From Euryarchaeota archaeon UBA124 (lineage in GTDB: Archaea; Thermoplasmatota; Poseidoniia; Poseidoniales; Poseidoniaceae), in NCBI GenBank assembly GCA_002502215.1, contig DAPT01000108.1, positions 1-12,049 of the forward strand: a stretch of DNA of 12,049 bases, read 5' to 3'. This document shows positions 6,103 to 12,049 of this stretch, one piece after another; position 1 is the first letter of the stretch; every line of letters begins with the position of its first letter. The position numbers and the translations under genes are program-made. Under the pieces are notes generated by a model. It was not told the DNA's origin and did no database searches. It was given only the letters and a program-made list of their open reading frames with translations.

Positions 6103-7713
6103 ATGAGCGATGTGCGAATTCTCGAAGAGACGGACCGTACAACGGGACGTGATGCTCTTCGAAAGAACATACAGGCTGCTGTAGCACTTGCGGGTGCAGT
6201 TCGCTCTACGCTTGGGCCGAAAGGTCTCGACAAGTTGCTCGTCGATGATGAAGGTCGAAGCATGGTTACAAACGACGGAATCACTGTCCTCGAGTCAGCC
6301 AAAGTCGAACACCCAATCGCCCACATGCTGATTGCAGCGAGTGCTACACAAGACCAGACCGTGCGAGACGGGACAACAACAACGGTGCTTTTGGCTTCAG
6401 AATGGTTGCAAAACGCTTGGCATTTGGTTGTGCAGGGCGTCCACCCTGCTACAATTGCGCGTGGTTTCCGTATGGCTGAATCCTATTGCAAGGATCACAT
6501 CGAGTCATTGACATTTGAAGCAACAAAAGAGCATGTTTACGCTGCAGCCATGACGTCCCTTGCGGGAAAACTTCACACCAAGATGCAATCAACAATCTCT
6601 GAATGCGCAGTTGAAGCCGCCGAAGCAATCACGATGACATCCAATGACAGCGTTGTCGCCGATCCAACCCGCGTTAAGGTCATTGCACGCAGTGGCCCTT
6701 CCCTTGAACAATCGAAACTCATCACAGGGCTTGCATTGCCAAAGAAACGGGCGCACGTTGAGATGCCCTCAACCCTTGGAGCAGGATCCATTCTTCTGGT
6801 GGACGGAGGACTTGAACTTCGGTCTTTGTCAACGGATGTTCAGCTGAATGTTACATCAACAAGTGTCCTTCAATCTTTTCGAGATGCTGAACAACAGCGT
6901 CTCCTCGAGCAAGTAAAGATGCTGAAAAAACTTGATATTACCCTCCTCGCCTGTCGGGAAGGGATTGATGACAGCATGCATGCACACTTGGCTGAAGCAG
7001 GAATCAAAGCGTTTCGTCGGGTTGCAAAAAGCGACCTAGAACTTCTCGCCAGAGGGTGTGGGGCGCGTCTGGTTCCCACCATTCACCAGGCCAAGGACGC
7101 CGATGTTGGGGTTTTCATCTCCAGCAGGTGCGAGCGTTGGGGGGATGTCGATCACTGGATTCTTGAGACCGATGAAGGTGGTGCGACCTTTGTTGCCTCA
7201 GGAAGCACTGAAACGGTTGTAGGAGAAGTCGAACGATGTTTTGCAGATGCGCTTGGTGTCGCTTGCCGATTAAAAGAAGATTCAAGATTGATTCCTGGAG
7301 GAGGAGCCACCTACATTGCACTCGCTCGACGATTGCGGAGGTATGCCGAAACCGTACCTGGTCGAGAGCAACTCGCCATTGAGGCGTTCGCCGATGGACT
7401 TGAGACAATTCCTCGCGTCCTTGCGGAAAATGCTGGAATGGATTCAATAAACACGCTCTTGCAAATCGTCTCGATTCAGAGCACAGAAAACGACGACACA
7501 ATTGGATTGAATGTCCTCACACGACAGCCTGAGAACATGCGGGAGGCAAGCATTGTCGAACCGTCGCGTGTTCTTGAACAAGCCATATCCGGAGCAAGTG
7601 AAGCCACAATCGCAGTACTTCGAATCGATGATGTTCTCTGGGCAAAGCAAGAAATCAGTGTACCGGATGATGTACAAGCAACGCTCGATGGTACTGCTGC
7701 AGACCGTCGCTAG
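6103..7713 (+). CDS. Thermosome subunit (group II chaperonin), divergent
   Basis: The 536-residue product is a subunit of the double-ring archaeal chaperonin that encloses and folds proteins with ATP. Equatorial-domain motifs are LGPKGLDKLL (37-46), NDGITVLE with Asp58 (57-64), and DGTTTTVLLA (89-98). The apical and intermediate parts include CREGIDD (284-290), AEAGIKAFRRVAKSDLELLA (297-316) and GSTETVVGEVERCFADALGV (367-386) with Asp382 at the position of the second catalytic Asp. PGGGA (398-402) and the closing VLRIDDVLWAK (505-515) complete the fold. Oddities: the conserved GDGTT reads RDGTT here (Arg88), and the usual LRGGT apical strand reads VASGST, so this is a divergent paralogue. ATG 6103 gives the normal N-terminus; a TATA-like box lies about 26 bases upstream. 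It follows dnaK by 38 bases. Confidence 0.94.
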   Translation: MSDVRILEETDRTTGRDALRKNIQAAVALAGAVRSTLGPKGLDKLLVDDEGRSMVTNDGITVLESAKVEHPIAHMLIAASATQDQTVRDGTTTTVLLASEWLQNAWHLVVQGVHPATIARGFRMAESYCKDHIESLTFEATKEHVYAAAMTSLAGKLHTKMQSTISECAVEAAEAITMTSNDSVVADPTRVKVIARSGPSLEQSKLITGLALPKKRAHVEMPSTLGAGSILLVDGGLELRSLSTDVQLNVTSTSVLQSFRDAEQQRLLEQVKMLKKLDITLLACREGIDDSMHAHLAEAGIKAFRRVAKSDLELLARGCGARLVPTIHQAKDADVGVFISSRCERWGDVDHWILETDEGGATFVASGSTETVVGEVERCFADALGVACRLKEDSRLIPGGGATYIALARRLRRYAETVPGREQLAIEAFADGLETIPRVLAENAGMDSINTLLQIVSIQSTENDDTIGLNVLTRQPENMREASIVEPSRVLEQAISGASEATIAVLRIDDVLWAKQEISVPDDVQATLDGTAADRR

Positions 7714-7724
7714 TGTAAGGATGC

Positions 7725-7743
7725 GTGGTTTGTTCAGAACCAC
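7725..7743 (+). terminator. Hairpin between the thermosome and HMG-CoA synthase genes (possible terminator or operator)
   Basis: GTGGTT (7725-7730) and AACCAC (7738-7743) are exact inverted arms around a 7-base loop. It starts 11 bases after the thermosome stop codon and ends two bases before the TATA box of the next gene. There is no T-run behind it, so an intrinsic terminator is uncertain; its position at the upstream edge of the TATA box makes a protein-binding site equally possible. Confidence 0.3.
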
Positions 7744-7744
7744 C

Positions 7745-7757
7745 ATATAAATATATA
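7745..7757 (+). promoter_or_regulatory. Strong TATA box for HMG-CoA synthase
   Basis: ATATAAATATATA is the best match to an archaeal TATA box in the window. Its centre is about 25 bases before the ATG at 7775, so transcription should start at or beside the start codon. The GGGGGTG at 7766-7772 is only two bases from the ATG, too close for a usual ribosome site, which again favours a leaderless message. Confidence 0.65.
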
Positions 7758-7774
7758 GAAATCCCGGGGGTGTT

Positions 7775-9331
7775 ATGGTCAACGTTGGTATCGACGATGT
7801 GGCGATTCACTTTCCACGCTTGTACATGGACATGCGAGATTTTGCGGAGATGCGAGGCGCTGACTATGGAAAGTTGAACAAAGGACTCGGTCTGAAAGCA
7901 ATGGCTATTCCCGATGTTCACGAAGATACAGCAACAATGGGCGCCATGGCGGTGATGCGACTTATCGATCGAAACGGTATCGATCCGCGACACATCGGAC
8001 GGATGTATCTGGGCACAGAGTCAGCTTTGGACGGTGCAAAGCCAACAGCAACCTACATTCTCGACATGCTGACACAGCGATACCAAGATCGATTTGGTGA
8101 AGATTGCTTCCGGAACTGCGACGTTGTCGACATGACGTTTGCGTGCATTGGCGCCGTTGATGCACTGCATACAACGCTCGACTGGGCGGCACGTACAACC
8201 GAAGATGATGACCGAATTGGAATCGTTATTTTCTCAGACAATGCAAAATACGACCTTGAATCGAGCGGCGAATACACCCAAGGAGCGGGTGGAGGAGCGC
8301 TGTTGATACGACAGAATCCTCGTCTCCTCGAAATTCCTGATTGCTGGGGCGTTTCAACAACGCCTGTCCATGATTTTTTCAAACCACGACGGAACGTCAG
8401 CATACGTTCGGTCATTACCAACGTTATGACATTGGCTCAAGAAACCGGCCAATCGCTGAAGAAAGGCATTGTTGAACGCATGGTCAAACACCTTCCCGAG
8501 TCAACTGTTCGAAGACTCGGAATCTTCGCACACGGAGAAGAATCTGTAAGTGTACATCGTGACGAGCCTGTCTTTGACGGGCAGTTTTCAAACCGATGTT
8601 ATCAGCAAGCTGTACGCCAAGCCTTCTACAACTTCAGCCAACGTGCAATCAAACAAAAGCGCTGGGACCCTGAACTTGACACGCAATTTACTGAGCAGTG
8701 GTCTCGAATCATCATGCACCTTCCTTATGCATTCCAAGCCAAGCGAATGTTTCCGGATGTCTTCCGACACGACCGTATGAACACCGATATGTGGCCCAAC
8801 GTCGTAAGCCAGATTGGTGAACCGCCGGTAAAACCTGAAAGCGATGATCCTGAAGCACTCCTTGCTTGGGAAAAAGAGATGGACGGATACCGAAGAGCAA
8901 TCTCCAAAACCCAGGAATACCTCGAATTCCACAAAGAACGAATTGAAAAAGGACAGCGAGCATCCAGTCTGATTGGAAATCAGTACACTGGTTCGATTTT
9001 CCTTGCGTTGATGTCGACGTTTGAATCCGATCTGGAAGACAATTCGAACCTCGAAGGTGAGTTGTTCGGACTCTGCGGCTACGGCTCCGGCGCCAAAGCA
9101 AAAGTGTTCGAAGGAAAAGTCGCCCCGCGATGGCGTGAAGTCGTTGCTGGATGGCAGTTGTTTGAGCGTCTTGCTGGACGAGTTGCTATTGATCAGGTCA
9201 CCTACGAGAACCTCCACAAGGGAACACAAGAAGAGAGCGTCGTATCGCCACGAGGTGAATTCGCACTTGTCGAAATCGGAGAAGACGGTGCCAACGAAGG
9301 TGCTCGTACCTACAAGTGGATTTCCCAATAA
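7775..9331 (+). CDS. mvaS: Hydroxymethylglutaryl-CoA synthase, long bacterial-type form
   Basis: The 518-residue product condenses acetyl-CoA with acetoacetyl-CoA to HMG-CoA, the committed step towards mevalonate and, in archaea, isoprenoid membrane lipids. It is a thiolase-fold enzyme. The catalytic triad is assignable: Glu82 in GTESALDGAKP (80-90), the acyl-accepting Cys124 in TFACIGAVDAL (121-131), and His315 in HLPYAFQAKRMF (315-326). Other family blocks are YDLESSGEYTQGAGGGA (159-175), FFKPRR (201-206), GNQYTGSIFLALMS (401-414) and GYGSGAKAKVFEG (435-447). A charged segment at ~348-395 lies between His315 and the GNQYTGS block. At 518 residues it is much longer than the ~350-residue archaeal enzyme and, from memory, its TFACIG, DVHEDT and EYTQGAG blocks match Bacteroidetes enzymes. 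No acetoacetyl-CoA thiolase or DUF35 partner gene is adjacent. A strong TATA box precedes it. Confidence 0.94.
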   Translation: MVNVGIDDVAIHFPRLYMDMRDFAEMRGADYGKLNKGLGLKAMAIPDVHEDTATMGAMAVMRLIDRNGIDPRHIGRMYLGTESALDGAKPTATYILDMLTQRYQDRFGEDCFRNCDVVDMTFACIGAVDALHTTLDWAARTTEDDDRIGIVIFSDNAKYDLESSGEYTQGAGGGALLIRQNPRLLEIPDCWGVSTTPVHDFFKPRRNVSIRSVITNVMTLAQETGQSLKKGIVERMVKHLPESTVRRLGIFAHGEESVSVHRDEPVFDGQFSNRCYQQAVRQAFYNFSQRAIKQKRWDPELDTQFTEQWSRIIMHLPYAFQAKRMFPDVFRHDRMNTDMWPNVVSQIGEPPVKPESDDPEALLAWEKEMDGYRRAISKTQEYLEFHKERIEKGQRASSLIGNQYTGSIFLALMSTFESDLEDNSNLEGELFGLCGYGSGAKAKVFEGKVAPRWREVVAGWQLFERLAGRVAIDQVTYENLHKGTQEESVVSPRGEFALVEIGEDGANEGARTYKWISQ

Positions 9332-9353
9332 ACACGATCTGCTCTTTACAAGC

Positions 9354-10313
9354 TCAGGATTCATTTGAAAGTCCATTCAGCATTTCTCTTACAAGATTGT
9401 CCAAATCAAAGCGAGGAGACCAACTCCATTCTTGCTTTGCCACAGAACCATCGATTGAATCGGGCCAGGAATCAGCATACTTCTGTCGCACATCCGGTGA
9501 GAAATCACACCTAAATCCATCAACCTCGTTTGAGATGGCATCTGCAAGTTCTTGGGCAGTGAAGGAGAGACAATCGATGTTGTAACCCGCCTTTGATGGG
9601 CCGAGCGAGTCGCTCTCGGCTTCCATCAGCATCAATGTGGCTCGTATTGCATCATCCATGTACAGCATTGGCAAGCGAGTATCAGATCGAACAAAGCATT
9701 CGTAGTATCCATCCTGCAACGCTGCCTCAAAAATTTCAACTGCATAATCGGTCGTCCCACCACCTGCAGGTGCCTTGTAAGAAATTAGACCAGGATATCG
9801 GATGCCTCTGACGTCGATTCCGTGCTTGTTCCAATATTCCTTTGCGAGTAATTCGCCTTTGACTTTGGTCTCGCCGTACACCGTCGTTGGGTGAAGGGCT
9901 GTGATTTGAGGTGCGTGTTTCGGAGCATCGGGACCAAACACTGCAATCGAAGATGGTGAGAACACATCAAACGAACACTGTCTTGCTGCTTCAAGAACCG
10001 AGATTGTGCCTCCAACGTTGACACGACGACAGAGTTCTGGGTTCTTTTCACCCGTGGCTGACAGCAATGCAGCGAGATGATACACGGTGCCGACATCTTC
10101 ATTTTTGCATAATTGAACAATTGAATCAGTATCAAGAACATCGAGGCTGACATACGGACCATCAACCAATCGTTCTTCTTTCAAATCGGTTCGAATGTCC
10201 GAAGCAATCACTGAAGAGGCTCCATGGTTTTGTCGTAATGCCTCGACAAGTTCGGTGCCTATCTGGCCCATTGCTCCAGTGACCAGAATCTTATCTCCTT
10301 CCGGCCCCGGCAT
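9354..10313 (-). CDS. tdh: L-threonine 3-dehydrogenase, short-chain (epimerase-like) type
   Basis: The 319-residue product is an extended short-chain dehydrogenase of the NAD-dependent epimerase superfamily. It probably oxidises L-threonine to 2-amino-3-ketobutyrate with NAD+, the first step of threonine breakdown to glycine and acetyl-CoA. The Rossmann motif is VTGAMGQIG (11-19), followed by Asp39 in ASDI, which should bind the NAD ribose. HLAALLSATGEKNP (79-92), SPSSIAVFGPDAPK (119-132) and the catalytic YGETK (Tyr146, Lys150) follow. The block RYPGLISYKAPAGG (172-185) with TTDYAVEIF (187-195) and LPMLYMDDAI (214-223) matches the Thermoplasma volcanium threonine dehydrogenase closely from memory, which separates it from UDP-sugar epimerases. 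The ATG at 10311-10313 gives the normal N-terminus. It converges with HMG-CoA synthase (22-base gap) and diverges from CTP synthase. Confidence 0.9.
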   Translation of the reverse strand: MPGPEGDKILVTGAMGQIGTELVEALRQNHGASSVIASDIRTDLKEERLVDGPYVSLDVLDTDSIVQLCKNEDVGTVYHLAALLSATGEKNPELCRRVNVGGTISVLEAARQCSFDVFSPSSIAVFGPDAPKHAPQITALHPTTVYGETKVKGELLAKEYWNKHGIDVRGIRYPGLISYKAPAGGGTTDYAVEIFEAALQDGYYECFVRSDTRLPMLYMDDAIRATLMLMEAESDSLGPSKAGYNIDCLSFTAQELADAISNEVDGFRCDFSPDVRQKYADSWPDSIDGSVAKQEWSWSPRFDLDNLVREMLNGLSNES

Positions 10314-10415
10314 AAACTGCCCTTCATCTGACGATACTTGAAATTAGAGATGAGGCAAAGTCAACTCTCATGGCCAATATTGATATGGTATGCGCGACGG
10401 CTAGAAATCCCGTTG
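10314..10415. promoter_or_regulatory. Divergent promoter region between threonine dehydrogenase and CTP synthase
   Basis: This 102-base gap must hold the start signals of both divergent genes. For CTP synthase the best candidate is GATATGGTA (10382-10390), which would place transcription a few bases before the ATG at 10416. For the dehydrogenase only a weak AT-rich stretch (about 10338-10346) lies at the right distance. No ribosome site is convincing on either side, and no clear operator was seen. Confidence 0.35.
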
Positions 10416-12044
10416 ATGGGTTTGAAGTACGTTATTGTCAGCGGGGGAGTGCTCAGCGGATTGGGCAAAGGTGTTACTGCAAGTAGCATCGGTGTTCTCT
10501 TGAAGAGTGCAGGACTGCGTGTCACTTCCATCAAAATTGACCCGTATCTCAACAGTGACGCAGGTACGATGAGTCCCTTCGAACATGGCGAAGTATTCGT
10601 TCTCGATGACGGCGGCGAAGTCGATTTGGATCTCGGAAATTATGAACGATTTCTCGATCTTAACCTCGCACGAGACAACAACCTCACCACTGGGAAGGTT
10701 TACTCGAAAGTACTCGAAGCTGAGAGGCGAGGAGACTACTTAGGAAAAACCGTTCAGGTCATCCCGCACATCACCGACGCAGTGCAGGATTGGATTATTG
10801 ATGTAGCAGAGCGACCTGCAGACGGAAGTGAAACGTCTCCCGATGTCTGCATCATCGAACTTGGTGGGACCGTTGGCGACATTGAAAGTGCACCTTATCT
10901 TGAAGCACTCCGACAATTTCAATTCCGTGTCGGCCGGGAAAACGTCACTTTCGTCCACGTATCCCTTGTACCTGTTTTGGGCCCCGTTGGTGAACAAAAA
11001 ACAAAGCCGACACAACATACTGTCAAAGAACTCATGGGGCTTGGAATAACTCCAGATGTTCTTGTTTGCCGCTCAAATAAACCTTTGAACAACGAAACTC
11101 GGCAGAAACTCTCCGCGTTCTGCCATGTCCATCCCGATGCTGTTTTCTCAACGCATGATGTCCCGAACATTTACCACGTCCCATTGATGCTTGAAGAGCA
11201 AGGGTTTTGCAACATTCTCAACATTGATTGCAACAAGACAGGGCTTCTCGCTGATTGGCGTACAATGGCATACCGCCTCGATGAGTTGACTGAAGATGTC
11301 CGTATTGCAATGGTTGGGAAATACACGGACCTCTCTGATGCCTACCTTTCTGTGATTAAATCCTTGCAACACGCTGCGATTGCAGTCGAACGGAAATTGA
11401 CCATCGATTGGATTGAAGCCAGCGATTTAGAGAACGCGAAAAACTCCGAATCGTGGGATTTACTGCGAAATGCGAACGGGATTCTGGTTCCTGGAGGATT
11501 TGGAGATCGTGGTATTGAAGGGAAAATCCTCGCTGCCCAGTATGCACGAGAAAACAACGTGCCCTACCTCGGAATATGCCTTGGATTGCAAGTCGCAACA
11601 ATTGAGTTCTGTCGAAATGTTCTCGGAATCGCCGATGCAACATCCACCGAATTTGATTCAGATGCAGCAAACCCTGCCGTTGTTTTCATGCCGGAAATTT
11701 CGAAAACCCATCTCGGTGGAACAATGCGCCTCGGATCCCGCCCAACGATCTTCCAAGTGGATGATTGTGTGATGAAGCGCCTCTACGATGGTCAAGACTC
11801 CGTCGACGAGCGACATCGCCATCGATACGAAATCAATCCAGACCTCGTTGCTCAAATCGAGTCTGCTGGACTGAAATTTGTTGGGAAAGATGAAAGCGGT
11901 CAACGTTGCGAAATCTTTGAACTCGATGGTCATCCATACTATGTAGGGGTTCAGTACCACCCTGAATTCAAGTCTCGACCGGGTCGTCCAAGCCCACCGT
12001 TCCTTGGTTTGCTCCTCGCTGCAAGCGGCCAAGAGTTGCCTTAA
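10416..12044 (+). CDS. pyrG: CTP synthase (glutamine hydrolysing)
   Basis: The 542-residue product converts UTP, ATP and glutamine to CTP, the last step of pyrimidine nucleotide synthesis in the cytoplasm. The length is normal (E. coli 545). The N-terminal synthetase domain begins KYVIVSGGVLSGLGKGVTAS with the P-loop GLGKGVTAS (15-23), then KIDPYLNSDAGTMSPFEHGE (40-59), IELGGTVGDIES (147-158), and GEQKTKPTQHTV (192-203). The glutamine amidotransferase domain has VPGGFGDRGIEGK (358-370), the nucleophile Cys388 in GICLGLQ (386-392), and His515 and Glu517 in YHPEF (514-518), completing the catalytic triad. The ATG at 10416 is chosen because the family starts immediately before KYVIVSGG; the frame is open further upstream to a TTG at 10338, but those 26 residues resemble no known N-terminus. 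The gene ends five bases before the end of the window. Confidence 0.97.
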   Translation: MGLKYVIVSGGVLSGLGKGVTASSIGVLLKSAGLRVTSIKIDPYLNSDAGTMSPFEHGEVFVLDDGGEVDLDLGNYERFLDLNLARDNNLTTGKVYSKVLEAERRGDYLGKTVQVIPHITDAVQDWIIDVAERPADGSETSPDVCIIELGGTVGDIESAPYLEALRQFQFRVGRENVTFVHVSLVPVLGPVGEQKTKPTQHTVKELMGLGITPDVLVCRSNKPLNNETRQKLSAFCHVHPDAVFSTHDVPNIYHVPLMLEEQGFCNILNIDCNKTGLLADWRTMAYRLDELTEDVRIAMVGKYTDLSDAYLSVIKSLQHAAIAVERKLTIDWIEASDLENAKNSESWDLLRNANGILVPGGFGDRGIEGKILAAQYARENNVPYLGICLGLQVATIEFCRNVLGIADATSTEFDSDAANPAVVFMPEISKTHLGGTMRLGSRPTIFQVDDCVMKRLYDGQDSVDERHRHRYEINPDLVAQIESAGLKFVGKDESGQRCEIFELDGHPYYVGVQYHPEFKSRPGRPSPPFLGLLLAASGQELP

Positions 12045-12049
12045 GATTC

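Noticed and set aside
9332..9353. Bidirectional terminator in the 22-base gap between HMG-CoA synthase and threonine dehydrogenase
   Set aside because: No inverted repeat or clear T-run is visible; convergent genes must terminate nearby but the signal cannot be pointed to.
8588..9376. Long open frame of 262 codons on the minus strand within HMG-CoA synthase
   Set aside because: It is antisense to a firmly identified gene, shows no recognisable domain and follows from codon bias of the real frame.
10338..10415. In-frame N-terminal extension of CTP synthase from a TTG at 10338
   Set aside because: The extra 26 residues resemble no known CTP synthase N-terminus, whereas the ATG at 10416 directly precedes the family-standard KYVIVSGG; the segment is better read as promoter region.

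Overview
This window looks like a piece of an archaeal chromosome. The best guess is a Thermoplasmatota lineage such as Marine Group II (Candidatus Poseidoniales). The grounds are a group II chaperonin (thermosome) beside a bacterial-type DnaK, an L-threonine dehydrogenase closely resembling the Thermoplasma short-chain type, a mevalonate-pathway HMG-CoA synthase, and TATA-like boxes about 25 bases upstream of several start codons, which suggests leaderless transcripts. No rRNA, tRNA, mobile element or CRISPR array was found, and the lineage call is inference.

Layout. Positions 2-325 hold the C-terminal end of an M17 leucyl aminopeptidase. It is followed by a putative lipoprotein (336-1073) and a small NTF2/SnoaL-like protein (1148-1615). 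On the minus strand are a GNAT acetyltransferase (1635-2108) and a multi-pass membrane protein of unknown function (2145-3317). A 145-base divergent intergenic region (3318-3462) carries the densest regulatory structure of the window. It drives a chaperone block on the plus strand: a small heat-shock protein (3463-4161), DnaK (4178-6064) and a thermosome subunit (6103-7713). After a hairpin and a strong TATA box comes HMG-CoA synthase (7775-9331). Convergent to it is L-threonine 3-dehydrogenase (9354-10313, minus). CTP synthase (10416-12044, plus) diverges from that gene and closes the window.

How the genes fit together. The small heat-shock protein and DnaK are 16 bases apart and both have Shine-Dalgarno-like sites, so they are probably one transcript of holdase plus foldase. 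The thermosome gene follows directly but has a TATA-like box of its own. No grpE or dnaJ lies next to dnaK here. HMG-CoA synthase feeds isoprenoid lipid synthesis, threonine dehydrogenase serves amino-acid catabolism and CTP synthase serves nucleotide supply; these three look like independent housekeeping units.

No entirely new multi-gene system is evident. The points most worth a second look are: the palindrome plus phased hexamer repeats in front of the chaperone block; the small heat-shock protein, whose tail has nine Asp in a row just before a terminal IPI motif; the Arg in place of the conserved Gly of the thermosome GDGTT motif; the Bacteroidetes-like long HMG-CoA synthase; and the unrecognised membrane protein.
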